Part shown: one piece after another, positions 43,490-52,694 of the stretch
Layout of the letters: each line of letters opens with the position of its first letter
Position numbering within the stretch: the first letter of the stretch is position 1
Source: DATCVR01 sp036566745
GTDB taxonomy: Bacteria > Actinomycetota > Actinomycetes > Jiangellales > Jiangellaceae
Direction: 5' to 3'
NCBI GenBank assembly: GCA_036566745.1
Contig: DATCVR010000005.1
Span: 27,065-91,064, forward strand
Length of the DNA: 64,000 nucleotides
Notes under the pieces: model-generated
Databases searched by the model: none
What the model saw: only the letters and a program-made list of their open reading frames with translations
What the model was told of the DNA's origin: nothing
Program-made: the position numbers and the translations under genes

Positions 43490-45793
43490 GTGGGCCGTCC
43501 GTATGAACTCCTCGACGTCCTGCTCTCCGGACCCCACCGGGCCGGACGAGTCACCCACGTCGAGACGATTCCGGCGCGCAACGCCGAGACCGTCGAGTGG
43601 CCGGGATGGCTCGACCCGGTCGTGCGGGACAAGCTGGTGGCGGCGGGCATCGATCGCCCCTGGTCACACCAGGTGAAGGCCGCCGACCTGGCGTGGTCCG
43701 GCCAGTCGGTGGTGGTGGCCACCGGCACGGCGTCGGGCAAGTCGCTGGCGTACCTGATGCCGACGCTGTCAGCGGCTCGCCCCGGGCGGCGGCGTGGCGG
43801 CACCACCCTCTACATCTCCCCCACGAAGGCCCTCGCCGCGGACCAGCTCCGCTCGCTGGACGAGCTCGGCGTGCCCGACGTGGTGGCGACGACCTATGAC
43901 GGCGACACCCCGATCGAGCTGCGTGACATGGCCCGCGCCCACGCGACCTACCTCCTCACCAACCCGGACATGCTGCACCGCTCGATCCTGCCCGGCCACC
44001 ATCGCTGGGCAGGGTTCCTGCGCTCGCTGCGGTTCGTGGTGGTCGACGAGTGTCACGGGTATCGCGGAGTGTTCGGCTCGCACGTGGCCCATGTGCTGCG
44101 GCGGCTGCGGCGGATCTGCGCGTCGTACGGTGCCGATCCGGTGTTCGTGCTCGCCTCTGCCACGACCTCCGACCCCGGCGCGACCGCCGAGCGGCTCACC
44201 GGCCGCCCGGTCGTAGCCGTCGAGGATGACGGGTCGCCGCGGGGCGAGAAGGCGTTCCTGCTGTGGGAGCCGCCGCTGGTCACCAGCGAGGATCGCCAGC
44301 GGCGGCGCGGCGTGCTGGCCGAGACGAGTGACCTGCTGGCCGACCTGGTCGTCGCCGACGCGCGGACGGTCGCGTTCGTGCGGTCGCGGCGGGCGGCCGA
44401 GACGGTCGCCGGGTTGACCCGCCAGGCGCTGTCGGAGGTCGACCCGGACTTGCCCGGCCGCGTGGCGTCGTACCGGGCGGGCTACCTGGCACATGAGCGA
44501 CGCTCGGTCGAGGCCGCCCTGCACGACGGACGGCTGGTAGGCGTGGCGGCCACGACGGCGCTCGAGCTGGGGGTGGACGTCAGCGGGCTGGACGCCGTGC
44601 TGATCGCCGGCTGGCCGGGCACGCGAGCGTCGTTGTGGCAGCAGGCCGGGCGCGCCGGACGGTCGCGGCGTGACTCGGTGGCGGTGCTGATCGCGCGCGA
44701 CGATCCCCTCGACTCCTACCTCGTGCACCATCCCGAAGCGGTCTTCGGGCAGGCGGTCGAGGCCACCGTCCTGGATCCCGACAACCCCTACGTGCTCGCG
44801 CCCCATCTGTGCGCCGCGGCCGCTGAGCGGGCTCTGACCAGCAGTGATCTGGAGTTGTTCGGGCCGGCCGCAGCGGAGCTCGTTGCGACGCTGGAGCGGC
44901 AGAAGGTGTTGCGCCGGCGGGGCACCGACGAGCCGACCTGGCACTGGACCCGACGTGACCGCGCCGTGGACCAAGCAGACCTGCGTGGCACTGGTGGGCG
45001 TCTCGTCAGCCTCGTCGAGCGCGACACCGGGCGTCTCCTCGGGACGGTCGACGCCGCGCGCGCCCATACGAGCGCCCACGCCGGCGCGGTCTACGTCCAC
45101 CAGGGCGAGAGCTACCTGGTGGAGTCGCTCGACCTCGACGAAAGCATCGCCATGATCCGCCGAGAGTCCACCGACTACAGCACGATGGCACGTGACGTGA
45201 GCACCCTGCGGGTGCTGGAGGAGTCGGCCGCGACGACGTGGGGAGCGGCCCGCCTCGCGTTCGGATCGGTCGAGGTGGCCAGCCAGGTGGTGGGCTACCT
45301 CAAGCGCGCCGTGGGGACCGGCGAGGTGCTGGGCGAGGAGCCGCTCGACCTGCCCGAACGGCATCTGCGCACCCGGGCGGTGTGGTGGACGCTGCCAGAC
45401 GACGCCGTGGCGACGGCCGGGGTGTCGGAGGCCGACGCGGCTGGTTCGGCCCATGCGGCCGAGCACGCCTCGATCGGCATGCTTCCGCTGATGGCCAGCT
45501 GCGATCGCTGGGACGTGGGTGGGTTGTCGACGGTGCGCCATCCGGACACCGGCCTGCTCACGGTGTTCGTGCACGACGGCCACCCGGGCGGCTCCGGATT
45601 CGCCGAGCGTGGCTACCTGACCGCGCAGTCGTGGCTGGCTGCCACCCGGCAGGCGATCGCCGACTGCGAGTGCCAGGCGGGGTGCCCGTCGTGCGTACAG
45701 TCGCCGAAATGCGGCAACGGGAACGAACCGCTGGACAAGGCCGGCGCGATCCGCCTGCTCGACGCCTTACTCGCGGGCGCACCACCGGCGTGA
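43490..45793 (+). CDS. DEAD/DEAH-box helicase with DUF1998-type C-terminus (MrfA-like)
   Basis: A 767-aa superfamily 2 helicase resembling Bacillus MrfA (YprA), a DNA-repair helicase for mitomycin adducts. Motif I is VVATGTASGKSLAYLM, motif II VVVDECHGYRGVFGSH (DECH), motif III LASATTSDP, and the C-terminal helicase block holds ELGVDVSGLDAVLIAGWPG and QQAGRAGRSRRDSVAVLI. The extreme C-terminus has the four-Cys Fe/Zn site DCECQAGCPSCVQSPKCGNG. It is divergent from the bldG-like gene, an arrangement conserved in actinobacteria. GTG start chosen. Confidence 0.92.
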   Translation: MGRPYELLDVLLSGPHRAGRVTHVETIPARNAETVEWPGWLDPVVRDKLVAAGIDRPWSHQVKAADLAWSGQSVVVATGTASGKSLAYLMPTLSAARPGRRRGGTTLYISPTKALAADQLRSLDELGVPDVVATTYDGDTPIELRDMARAHATYLLTNPDMLHRSILPGHHRWAGFLRSLRFVVVDECHGYRGVFGSHVAHVLRRLRRICASYGADPVFVLASATTSDPGATAERLTGRPVVAVEDDGSPRGEKAFLLWEPPLVTSEDRQRRRGVLAETSDLLADLVVADARTVAFVRSRRAAETVAGLTRQALSEVDPDLPGRVASYRAGYLAHERRSVEAALHDGRLVGVAATTALELGVDVSGLDAVLIAGWPGTRASLWQQAGRAGRSRRDSVAVLIARDDPLDSYLVHHPEAVFGQAVEATVLDPDNPYVLAPHLCAAAAERALTSSDLELFGPAAAELVATLERQKVLRRRGTDEPTWHWTRRDRAVDQADLRGTGGRLVSLVERDTGRLLGTVDAARAHTSAHAGAVYVHQGESYLVESLDLDESIAMIRRESTDYSTMARDVSTLRVLEESAATTWGAARLAFGSVEVASQVVGYLKRAVGTGEVLGEEPLDLPERHLRTRAVWWTLPDDAVATAGVSEADAAGSAHAAEHASIGMLPLMASCDRWDVGGLSTVRHPDTGLLTVFVHDGHPGGSGFAERGYLTAQSWLAATRQAIADCECQAGCPSCVQSPKCGNGNEPLDKAGAIRLLDALLAGAPPA

Positions 45794-45868
45794 CCGGGCG
45801 GCGGATCGCCTGCCCCAGGGGTGCCGAATCGGTATCGTCGGCATCGATCACCGACGGGAGGCGCACAC

Positions 45869-46414
45869 ATGGTGGCACTGGCACTCATCCTCCTCGTGCT
45901 GGCCGTTCTGCTCGTGCTCGCCGTCGTCACCGGCGACGGCCAGTCGCTGACGATCGACCTGTTCGGGCTCGACGTCCAGACGTCGGCGGCCGGGCTGTTC
46001 CTGACCGGCGTGGTGGTCGGACTGGTCACGCTGCTGGCGCTGGTGCTGTTGCGGGTCGGTCTGAAGCAGGGTTGGCGCAAACACCAGAAGATCCGTGACC
46101 TCGAGCGCCGTGCAAGTACGGCCGACTCCGGAGGCGATGCCGGGGCGGGGTCGGGTAGCGACACGCGCGCGGGATCGGGCGTCGCTGGCGACGGCGGTGG
46201 ATCGGGCGTTGGCGGCGGAGCTGGTGACGCTCCGTCGGCCGGCGATGGAGCGAATGAGACCTTCCCCGATGGCAGCACGGAGTCGTGGCCGCCACCCGAC
46301 GACGACCCGGAGACCCGCCCGCCCTCGGGCACCTCCGCCGCGCCATCGGGCACGCCTGGCCAAGCCTCCGACAGCGACCAGGGAAACGAACGTCCGGCGG
46401 ACCCCTCCCGCTGA
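45869..46414 (+). CDS. LapA-domain membrane protein with disordered tail
   Basis: A 181-aa protein with two membrane helices at the N-terminus (LALILLVLAVLLVLAVVTG and FLTGVVVGLVTLLALVLLR), separated by a short extracellular LTIDLFGLDVQ segment, the LapA/DUF1049 pattern. The rest (residues 80-181) is Gly/Ser/Asp/Pro-rich and likely disordered. LapA relatives assist membrane processes such as LPS or stress in other phyla; role here is unknown. GGGAGG eight bases upstream supports ATG 45869. Confidence 0.78.
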   Translation: MVALALILLVLAVLLVLAVVTGDGQSLTIDLFGLDVQTSAAGLFLTGVVVGLVTLLALVLLRVGLKQGWRKHQKIRDLERRASTADSGGDAGAGSGSDTRAGSGVAGDGGGSGVGGGAGDAPSAGDGANETFPDGSTESWPPPDDDPETRPPSGTSAAPSGTPGQASDSDQGNERPADPSR

Positions 46415-46453
46415 CCTGCGATCGCCACGGCTCTCCTCTCGTAGCCTGACGGC

Positions 46454-47332
46454 GTGGCCTCCCCGATCCGCTCGATCCCCGCGCCCGGGCTGGTCCTCGC
46501 GGGAATCGTCTCGGTTCAGGTGGGAGCAGGCTTCGCGAAGGAACTGTTCGCCTCGTTGCCCCCGAGCGCCGTGGTGTTCCTCCGGCTCCTGACGTCGGCC
46601 GTGGTGTTGGTCCTGTTCACGCGCTCGGCCCTGCGAGCCACCGTGAGGGGCGCGAGCCGCTCCGACCTCCTCGTCATCGTCGGGTTCGGGTTGGCCCTGG
46701 CGACCATGAACCTCTCGATCTACGAGTCCTTCTCGCGTATCCCGCTGGGTATCGCCGTGACGATCGAGTTCCTGGGGCCGTTGGCTGTGTCGGTGGCCTA
46801 TTCGCGCCGCCGCCTCGACCTGGTGTGGGTGGGACTGGCCGGGCTGGGCGTGGTGCTGCTGGCTCGCGGCAGTGGAGGCGACCTCGACGTGGTGGGAGTC
46901 GGCTTCGCCGTGCTGGCCGGCGCCGGATGGGCTGCGTACATCGTGCTCAGCGCGCAGACCGGACGCCGGTTCGAGGGGTCGTCGGGGCTGGCGCTGGCCA
47001 GCGTGGTGGGAACGATCGCCGTGGCGCCGATCGGGTTGAGCACGGGCGGCACCGAGATGTGGCGGCCCGATCTGTTGATCGTCGCGGTGGCGATCGGGCT
47101 GTTGTCGTCGGTGATCCCGTACACGCTCGAGCTCGAGGCGCTCAGGCGGATGCCGCCGCGGGTCTTCGGCATCCTGATGAGTCTCGAGCCTGCCGTGGCC
47201 GCACTGGTCGGGCTGGTAGTGCTCAACGAGATCCTCCATCTCCGCGAATGGGTCGCGATCGGGTGCGTCATGGCCGCCTGCCTCGGAGCCACCCGCAGCC
47301 GCCCTCACCGCCCCGAGGCCCCCGAAGCCTGA
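46454..47332 (+). CDS. EamA/RhtA-type DMT superfamily transporter
   Basis: A 292-aa permease of about ten membrane segments, two EamA repeats (about 15-140 and 155-285). The pattern ATMNLSIYESFSRIPLGIAV followed by TIEFLGPLAVSVAYSRR is that of RhtA, an amino-acid (threonine/homoserine) exporter. The second repeat ends PYTLELEALRRMPPRVFGIL and MSLEPAVAALVGLVVLNE. The GTG at 46454 follows TAGCCT by six bases, a leaderless start. Substrate not proven. A long imperfect hairpin separates it from the convergent Tad locus. Confidence 0.86.
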   Translation: MASPIRSIPAPGLVLAGIVSVQVGAGFAKELFASLPPSAVVFLRLLTSAVVLVLFTRSALRATVRGASRSDLLVIVGFGLALATMNLSIYESFSRIPLGIAVTIEFLGPLAVSVAYSRRRLDLVWVGLAGLGVVLLARGSGGDLDVVGVGFAVLAGAGWAAYIVLSAQTGRRFEGSSGLALASVVGTIAVAPIGLSTGGTEMWRPDLLIVAVAIGLLSSVIPYTLELEALRRMPPRVFGILMSLEPAVAALVGLVVLNEILHLREWVAIGCVMAACLGATRSRPHRPEAPEA

Positions 47333-47418
47333 CCCGGCGCTGCCACGAGCTGGATTCACGTGGAACCGAGCGCAGCGGGCTGATGGTCGAGCGGGCGATG
47401 AGGTGGCGGCGCCGCGCC

Positions 47419-47519
47419 GGGGTCGGGTGCGAGATTCGAACGTCGGCCTCAGGGCGTGGAAATGGCACGCTTCACCGCCACGCCCACGACAGCCGACGTC
47501 GAACCTCGCACCCGACCCC
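47419..47519. repeat. Long inverted repeat between the EamA gene and the tad locus
   Basis: Left arm GGGGTCGGGTGCGAG plus ATTCGAACGTCGGC (47419-47447) pairs with 47492-47519 with one mismatch and a single bulged base. A second stem lies inside the loop, GGGCGTGG (47452-47459) with CCACGCCC (47478-47485). The arms are too long for a normal terminator. Confidence 0.65.
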
Positions 47520-47531
47520 ACCCGCACCCGC

Positions 47532-47909
47532 TCAGCCCGATGCCTGCGACGGACCGGCCCGAGCCCGACGATGCTGGTCGGGCAGCCACGTCATCGGTGC
47601 CGCGACGCGAACGGTGACCTGGACCTCGACCTCGAGACCGTCGATCACACACGCGCGAAGACGCCCACCGTTGGCCGCCGCGACCTTGGCCGCCACCTCG
47701 CAGGGTTCGGGCTGGTGTGGTCCGAGAGCCAACCGGCCCGCTGCGGCGAGCGCGGCGAGGTCAGCCGCGGCTGCGGCATGTCGCCGGGCCGCCTGCCCAC
47801 TGGCCAGCACGGCAGCCCCGAGCAACGCGGCAAGGACGACCATCGCCACCGCGAGCACCAGCACCGAGCCGGCCCCCTGCTCACTGCTCGAACGCGCCGG
47901 CCACCTCAC
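47532..47909 (-). CDS. TadE/G-like pilus assembly protein (Rv3654c type)
   Basis: A 125-aa protein with one N-terminal membrane helix (SVLVLAVAMVVLAALLGAAV) after the processing-type stretch EQGAGS. The C-terminal domain has ADLAALAAAGRLALG and a Cys pair (CEVAA and RACVID) like the Rv3654c group of the actinobacterial Tad locus. It probably acts as a minor pilin-like protein at the tip or base. The start at 47909 overlaps the previous gene by 4 bp, consistent with one operon. This is the last gene of the cluster before the convergent transporter. Confidence 0.82.
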   Translation of the reverse strand: MRWPARSSSEQGAGSVLVLAVAMVVLAALLGAAVLASGQAARRHAAAAADLAALAAAGRLALGPHQPEPCEVAAKVAAANGGRLRACVIDGLEVEVQVTVRVAAPMTWLPDQHRRARAGPSQASG

Positions 47910-48310
47910 CGTGCCTCCTCCACCGCCACAGCCCTGCCCCTCACCGTGGGCCCGCTCGACATGGATCCAAGCGGCGGTGGAAGCGCGACCGGTGCATGGA
48001 CCTCGATGAGAACCATGCCGTCAGCGTGGTCGATCTCGACCGCTGCGCCGTCCGGCGCGACGGCCAGCGCGACCTCGCGGACCACCGAGACGTCCTCCCC
48101 TCGCGCGGCGGCCCGAGCCGCCTCCCGCGCGGCATCCGAGCACCGCAGCTGAGCCGAGGCGAGACCCACGGCCCAGACCGCGGCGAGCAGGAGCACCACG
48201 AGTGTGGGCAGGACCGTGGCGATCTCGGCCGTCACCATGCCTCGCTCGGGATCACCTCTGGCCGGGCGCCGGCGCATAGCCACACGCCGGCGCGTCGTGG
48301 TGGTGCTCAT
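47906..48310 (-). CDS. TadE family minor pilin-like protein (Rv3655c type)
   Basis: A 134-aa protein with a basic leader of about 25 residues, then the pilin-type junction DPERGMVTAEIATVLPTLVV with the conserved Glu, and one membrane helix LLLAAVWAVGLASAQL. The remaining 80 residues form a small globular domain beginning CSDAAREAARAAARGED. TadE proteins are prepilin-like and are trimmed by TadV-type peptidase; none is seen here. Overlap with neighbours by 4 bp on both sides places it in the tad operon. Confidence 0.85.
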   Translation of the reverse strand: MSTTTTRRRVAMRRRPARGDPERGMVTAEIATVLPTLVVLLLAAVWAVGLASAQLRCSDAAREAARAAARGEDVSVVREVALAVAPDGAAVEIDHADGMVLIEVHAPVALPPPLGSMSSGPTVRGRAVAVEEAR

Positions 48311-48525
48311 CCGCCGAGGACCCCGAACGCCTTCTCGATGACCCCACCGAGTAGGTCCATGACGGCGTCGCTGGTCAGGAGCTTGTAGAGAATGCCGCCG
48401 AAGCCGCAGGCGGCAACGGTGCCGACTGCGTACTCGGCTGTGGTCATGCCCCGCTCGCCGCCACGGAGCCGGTTGACGACCGCGGCGGTGCCGACCGTCT
48501 TGACCTGGGTGATGGCCTTGATCAT
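48307..48525 (-). CDS. Flp-type major pilin (DUF4244, Rv3656c type)
   Basis: A 72-aa DUF4244 protein, the Flp pilin of actinobacterial Tad systems. A basic leader (VVNRLRGGERG) ends at the cleavage region, then MTTAEYAVGTVAACGFGGIL as the pilin helix with Glu at position +5. The rest is a short amphipathic tail. GGAGG lies five bases upstream of the ATG at 48525. It should be the subunit that polymerises into the pilus, following assembly by TadA/TadB/TadC and processing by a peptidase outside the window. Confidence 0.88.
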   Translation of the reverse strand: MIKAITQVKTVGTAAVVNRLRGGERGMTTAEYAVGTVAACGFGGILYKLLTSDAVMDLLGGVIEKAFGVLGG

Positions 48526-48693
48526 GTGAGCCTCCGATGACCCGGCAGCCGGCCGGTGCGGAGCCCGCGGGTGCGGTGCTGTGACCAGGCTGGTCCGGCG
48601 CGGTCCGCGATCCCATGGGCTGGAGGGCATCTGGGGACAACGCGACGGATCCGCCCGCGGCTGTGGACGGAGGCCGGTTCGCGCCTGCACAGC

Positions 48694-49452
48694 TCACGGC
48701 AGCAGGGCTCCGGACGTCGCGACGATCGGCACGATGCCGACCAGCACGAACGCAGGCAGGAAGCACAGCCCCAAGGGCGCGGCCGCCTTGGCGCCCAAGG
48801 ACCGTGCCCTGGCCTCACCGGCCCAGCGTGCGGCGTCCCGGGCGTCGACCGCGACCCGTTCGAGCACCGGCACCGGCGAGGTGCCCCGGCTCACCGACGC
48901 CGCCAGGGCGCGACCCAGCGGCCGCACCGCGGCATCGCCGACCAGGAGCCTCCACCCGCTGCTCGGATCGCCCAGCTGGGCCGCCTGCGCCGCAGCCACC
49001 AGCGTGCGGCCGAGCGGTCCGCCCACGGCCGAGCCGACCGCCTCGACGGCACGCACCGGCGGGCTACCGGCTTCGAGTGCCGCGACGAGGAGATCCGCTG
49101 CCAGCGGCAGGGCAGCCACGATCTGCTCGCGTTCGCGAGCACGCCGCCCCGCGGGCTCGATACGGCCGAGGAGGTTCCATGCCCCCGCACCGATCACGAC
49201 ACCGGCGACCAGGCCGCCCCAGCCCTCGACCACGAGCGCTGCGCCCGCACCCGCGAGGACCGACGCGACCGTCCGAGTCCGAGCCGGCGACCACCCCCGC
49301 GAGCGAGCTGAAGACGGCGGGTCGATCCGGCCGTCGTCCGTGGTCGGGGGGCCACGCAGGTCGAGGATCGCGGCCAGCCGGACTCGGGCCGGCGTCCGCC
49401 CGACCATGAGCATCACGGCCAGCCCGGCACACGCCACCGCCAGGATCCTCAT
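48694..49452 (-). CDS. tadC: TadC-like type II/IV secretion F protein
   Basis: A 252-aa inner-membrane platform protein with a GspF/T2SSF domain. Membrane helices flank a cytoplasmic helical region that reads AALPLAADLLVAALEAGSPP and ALAASVSRGTSPVPVLERVA, and the C-terminal helices are LGLCFLPAFVLVGIVPIVA. It works with TadB in the pilus platform and is energised by TadA. The ATG overlaps the stop of tadB by 4 bp. A gap of 168 bp separates it from the pilin gene, where the pilin may have its own promoter. Confidence 0.88.
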   Translation of the reverse strand: MRILAVACAGLAVMLMVGRTPARVRLAAILDLRGPPTTDDGRIDPPSSARSRGWSPARTRTVASVLAGAGAALVVEGWGGLVAGVVIGAGAWNLLGRIEPAGRRAREREQIVAALPLAADLLVAALEAGSPPVRAVEAVGSAVGGPLGRTLVAAAQAAQLGDPSSGWRLLVGDAAVRPLGRALAASVSRGTSPVPVLERVAVDARDAARWAGEARARSLGAKAAAPLGLCFLPAFVLVGIVPIVATSGALLP

Positions 49453-50192
49453 TCCGGCCACGCCGATCTCAGCGCCCGCCGGGACATCCGCTCGACCCAC
49501 ATCAGCCCAGCCCCGACCAGCAGGCCCGCGACGACGAGACAGCAGATGCCGTAGGGGTCACCGAGCAGGAACCGCACGGGCGCGCCGCCCTCACCCGCGG
49601 AGAACAGCAGGAGGGTGCCCACCGGCAACAACGCCAACAGCCGTGCCGTGGCCTTGACCGTGGCCAGCGCAGCCGCGCCCTCACGCCGTACCACCGCCTC
49701 GCTCCGCATTGTGTCGGCCACCGCCACGAGCACCGTCGACAGCCCTGCGCCGGTGCGCTCGGACACCTCCCACGCCGTCGCGACCGCCCGCAACGCTCCC
49801 GCGCCCGGGCTGGTGGCCGTCTCGCGAAGGGCGGCCACCGGGTCGCCGCCGATCGACGCCCGGCCGGCGGCGGGACCGAAGAGCCCGGGCCACTCGCCGG
49901 CAGCCACCGCGAGCGCCTGCGTCGGTGGCGCGCCGGCTCGGAGCTCGGCCGCGAGGCTCAAGCACCCCTCGACGACGTCGTCCGATCGACCGCGCTGCAT
50001 GGATCGCCGGCGGGCCCTCCGGCGTGCCGCCTCGGCCACCCGTCGCATGCCGCCGACTCGCGGGCTCGCGCCGCGCACAGGGCGGGCCAGGTGACCGAGC
50101 CGCCGATCGACGAGCGACGCTCCACGTCCACTCGCCAAGGCGGCCGCGACGCCGGCCAGCAGGGCCGGCAGCCACGCGATCACGACGACCAC
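49449..50192 (-). CDS. tadB: TadB-like type II/IV secretion F protein
   Basis: A 247-aa membrane platform protein of the T2SSF type, paired with TadC. It opens with a hydrophobic segment VVVIAWLPALLAGVAAALAS, has a basic linker (RRVAEAARRRARRRSMQRG), the T2SSF core CLSLAAELRAGAPPTQALAV and AWEVSERTGAGLSTVLVAVA, and two C-terminal membrane helices (LLALLPVGTLLLFSAG and YGICCLVVAGLLVGAGLMWV). It overlaps the tadA stop by 13 bp and tadC by 4 bp. Confidence 0.87.
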   Translation of the reverse strand: MVVVIAWLPALLAGVAAALASGRGASLVDRRLGHLARPVRGASPRVGGMRRVAEAARRRARRRSMQRGRSDDVVEGCLSLAAELRAGAPPTQALAVAAGEWPGLFGPAAGRASIGGDPVAALRETATSPGAGALRAVATAWEVSERTGAGLSTVLVAVADTMRSEAVVRREGAAALATVKATARLLALLPVGTLLLFSAGEGGAPVRFLLGDPYGICCLVVAGLLVGAGLMWVERMSRRALRSAWPE

Positions 50193-51388
50193 CCACGGGC
50201 GCCCAGGGCGTCGCGCAACACGTCCGCCCCGCCGCCCTCGACGATCACGCCGGCTTCGTCCACGTCGAACGCCGGCTCCATGCGCATGCCACCACCCGCA
50301 GAAGGGACGAGGACACGGAGCTGGCTCACGCGTCGGCGGCCGTGGGCATCGCGGACGAGATGGAGCACGACGTCGATGGCCGAGACGGCCTGTGCGGCGA
50401 CCGCGTCGCGGGGCAGTCCCGCCGCGATGCCCAGCGCCTCCATCCGCGCGGGCACGTCGTCGGCCGAGTTGGCGTGGATGGTGCCGCAGCCGCCTTCGTG
50501 GCCGGTGTTGAGCGCGGCCAGGAGATCGATGATCTCGGCGCCCCGGACCTCGCCCACGACCAGCCGATCAGGCCGCATCCGCAGCGCCTGTCGCACGAGG
50601 TCGTCCAGCCCGACCCTGCCCACCCCTTCGACGTTGGGCGCCCGTGCCTCGAGCCGGAGTACATGGGCGTGCGAGGGACGCAGCTCGCCGGAGTCCTCGA
50701 CCAGGATGATGCGTTCGCCCGGATCGGCCGCGGCCAGCAGCGCGGCGAGGACGGTTGTCTTTCCGGCGCCCGTGCCACCGGAGACGAGGAACGCCAGCCG
50801 GAACTCCACGATCGCCCGCAACCACGGCTCGAGCCCCGGCGCGACAGTGGCGCTCCGGACGAGGTCGTCGAGGACGAACGGCCGCAGCGCCGGGATCCGC
50901 AACGAGACGAGCGTCCCGTCCGGCGCGATCGGCGGCAGGACGGCGTGGAGGCGCACGCCACCGGCCAGCCGGGCGTCGACGAACGGCACGGCATCGTCGA
51001 GACGACGACCCGCCGACGCTGCGAGACGCCGGGCTAACGCCCTGACCTCGGCCTCGTCGCGGAAGCGCACCGAGGCCCGTGTCAGGCCGTGACCGCGGTC
51101 GACCCACACCTCGCCGGGTGCGTTGACCAGCACGTCGGTGACGCCGGGGGCGCGGATCAGGGCGTCGAGCGGGCCAATGCCGGAGATGTCGGCGCGCAGC
51201 CGATCGGTGATCTCGAGCACCGTGGCGTCGCCGAGAACCGCGCCGACCGCACGCAGCGCCGCGGCCACCCGGGCCGGGGTGGGTGCCTGCGCCGTGGCCG
51301 CCAGGCTGCGGCGCACCCGCTCGAGCAGTGCGTCGTCGATCGCCGCTCCGGCCGCGTCCGCCGCCGTGGACGGCGCCGGGCGGCTCAT
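50180..51388 (-). CDS. tadA: TadA/CpaF family secretion ATPase
   Basis: A 402-aa hexameric ATPase that powers Flp pilus assembly. Walker A is FLVSGGTGAGKTTVLAAL, the Asp box is ERIILVEDSGELRP, Walker B and the following block VVGEVRGAEIIDLLAALNTG, and the His box NTGHEGGCGTIHANSADD. The N-terminal domain with ISGIGPLDALIRAPGVTDVL precedes. Start at ATG 51388, overlapping the ssd stop by 4 bp. In this locus it is the second gene after ssd. Confidence 0.94.
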   Translation of the reverse strand: MSRPAPSTAADAAGAAIDDALLERVRRSLAATAQAPTPARVAAALRAVGAVLGDATVLEITDRLRADISGIGPLDALIRAPGVTDVLVNAPGEVWVDRGHGLTRASVRFRDEAEVRALARRLAASAGRRLDDAVPFVDARLAGGVRLHAVLPPIAPDGTLVSLRIPALRPFVLDDLVRSATVAPGLEPWLRAIVEFRLAFLVSGGTGAGKTTVLAALLAAADPGERIILVEDSGELRPSHAHVLRLEARAPNVEGVGRVGLDDLVRQALRMRPDRLVVGEVRGAEIIDLLAALNTGHEGGCGTIHANSADDVPARMEALGIAAGLPRDAVAAQAVSAIDVVLHLVRDAHGRRRVSQLRVLVPSAGGGMRMEPAFDVDEAGVIVEGGGADVLRDALGARGWSS

Positions 51389-52500
51389 GCGACCCGCACC
51401 CGGTGGTCGAAGAGGAGATCGTCGAGGAACGTGGCGCATCCGGCCGCGAGCGGGCCCTTGGCGTCGAGGCCGGGAGGCTCGCCCCGATCGAGCTGCTCGG
51501 TCAGCCGCGGCTCGGCGGGCATGTCGGCCGCGAGCGGCAGCCCGAGCGCCGACGCCACGGCCGCACCGTCGAGCCCGGACGAGGACGGACCTCGGGCGAC
51601 CACCCGGACGCTGGGCGCGATGGTGGTGAGCGCCGCCGCCATCCGCGACGCCGCCGCGACGGCCCGCACCTCGGTCGGGACCACGAGGGCCACGCAGGCG
51701 CAACTGGCGATGACCTCGTCGATGGCCGGGTGGAGTCGTCGCGGGAGGTCGAGGACGACGACGTCGCAGCCTCGGCGGCCTGCTGCCACCACCGCGGCTA
51801 CCGCTTCGGCCGGTAACGAGGGGAGGTCGCGACGATCGCACGAGACCACCGTCAACCCCTGCCTCGCGGGCAGCTCGGCCTGTAGTGCCCGCGCGCCCAG
51901 ACGTCCGCGACTGTCGGCGAGCTCGGGCCAGCGCAGGCCGGAGACGTGCTCGGCGCCGAGGACGAGGTCGAGACCTCCGCCCAGGGGATCGAGGTCGACC
52001 AGCATCGCCGACAGCCCGCGCCGGCTCGCCGTGACGGCCAGCGCGGTCGCGAACACCGACGCTCCGGCCCCTCCGCGCCCACCCACCACCCCCACCACGA
52101 GCGCCTCGCCCGACTCGCCCTCGGCGGCATCCGCGAACCGGTCGGCCAGCCACGGCTCGTCCGCCGGGAAGAACAGCACCTGGTCGGCGCCGAGCGCCAC
52201 CCCGCGGCGCCACACGTCGGCGTCGTCGACGTCGCTCGCGATCAGGAGCACGCCGTGGCGCCGGACCGGCGCGAGGGCGGCCAGCGCGGCGGCCTGGTCG
52301 TCGCCGATGACCACGAGTGGTGCGGGCGACCAGCGCAAACGTGCCGCCGCGGCGTCATGGGCGACCTCGAGCTCGACCCCGGCGGCGGCAGCGAGGCGGA
52401 GGAGGTCGTCGAGCAGGCGGTCGTCCGCGGTGACGACCAGCGGCCGGTCGGCGACTGCGATCTTGGGAGAGGGGTCGCGACGGGAGGACGAGCGGATCAC
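51385..52500 (-). CDS. ssd: Septum site-determining protein Ssd (TadZ/CpaE-like)
   Basis: A 371-aa MinD/ParA-like protein, related to mycobacterial Rv3660c and TadZ/CpaE. The N-terminal receiver-like domain (about 15-115) is followed by the P-loop variant GVVGGRGGAGASVFATALAV, which has Ser where the second Lys of deviant Walker A motifs is expected, then MLVDLDPLGGGLDLVLGAEH. It probably localises the pilus machine and may affect septation. GTG 52500 has GGAGG six bases upstream, which decides against a longer start. First gene of the tad operon. Confidence 0.88.
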   Translation of the reverse strand: MIRSSSRRDPSPKIAVADRPLVVTADDRLLDDLLRLAAAAGVELEVAHDAAAARLRWSPAPLVVIGDDQAAALAALAPVRRHGVLLIASDVDDADVWRRGVALGADQVLFFPADEPWLADRFADAAEGESGEALVVGVVGGRGGAGASVFATALAVTASRRGLSAMLVDLDPLGGGLDLVLGAEHVSGLRWPELADSRGRLGARALQAELPARQGLTVVSCDRRDLPSLPAEAVAAVVAAGRRGCDVVVLDLPRRLHPAIDEVIASCACVALVVPTEVRAVAAASRMAAALTTIAPSVRVVARGPSSSGLDGAAVASALGLPLAADMPAEPRLTEQLDRGEPPGLDAKGPLAAGCATFLDDLLFDHRVRVA

Positions 52501-52694
52501 GGATACCTCCGAGGGAGACGGGGCTGATCCGCTCACGATCACGACCGAACCCCTCGGGCGTCACCGGCTCCGGCCGCATCTGTGGACGACGCCGCGGCCT
52601 GGATCCAGGGTGTGGACGACACCGGCACCACAGGCCGGCCAGCCGTCCCAGGAGAACTCAGCCGCCCCAGGCATCCCGCCCGAAACGCCCTGGG

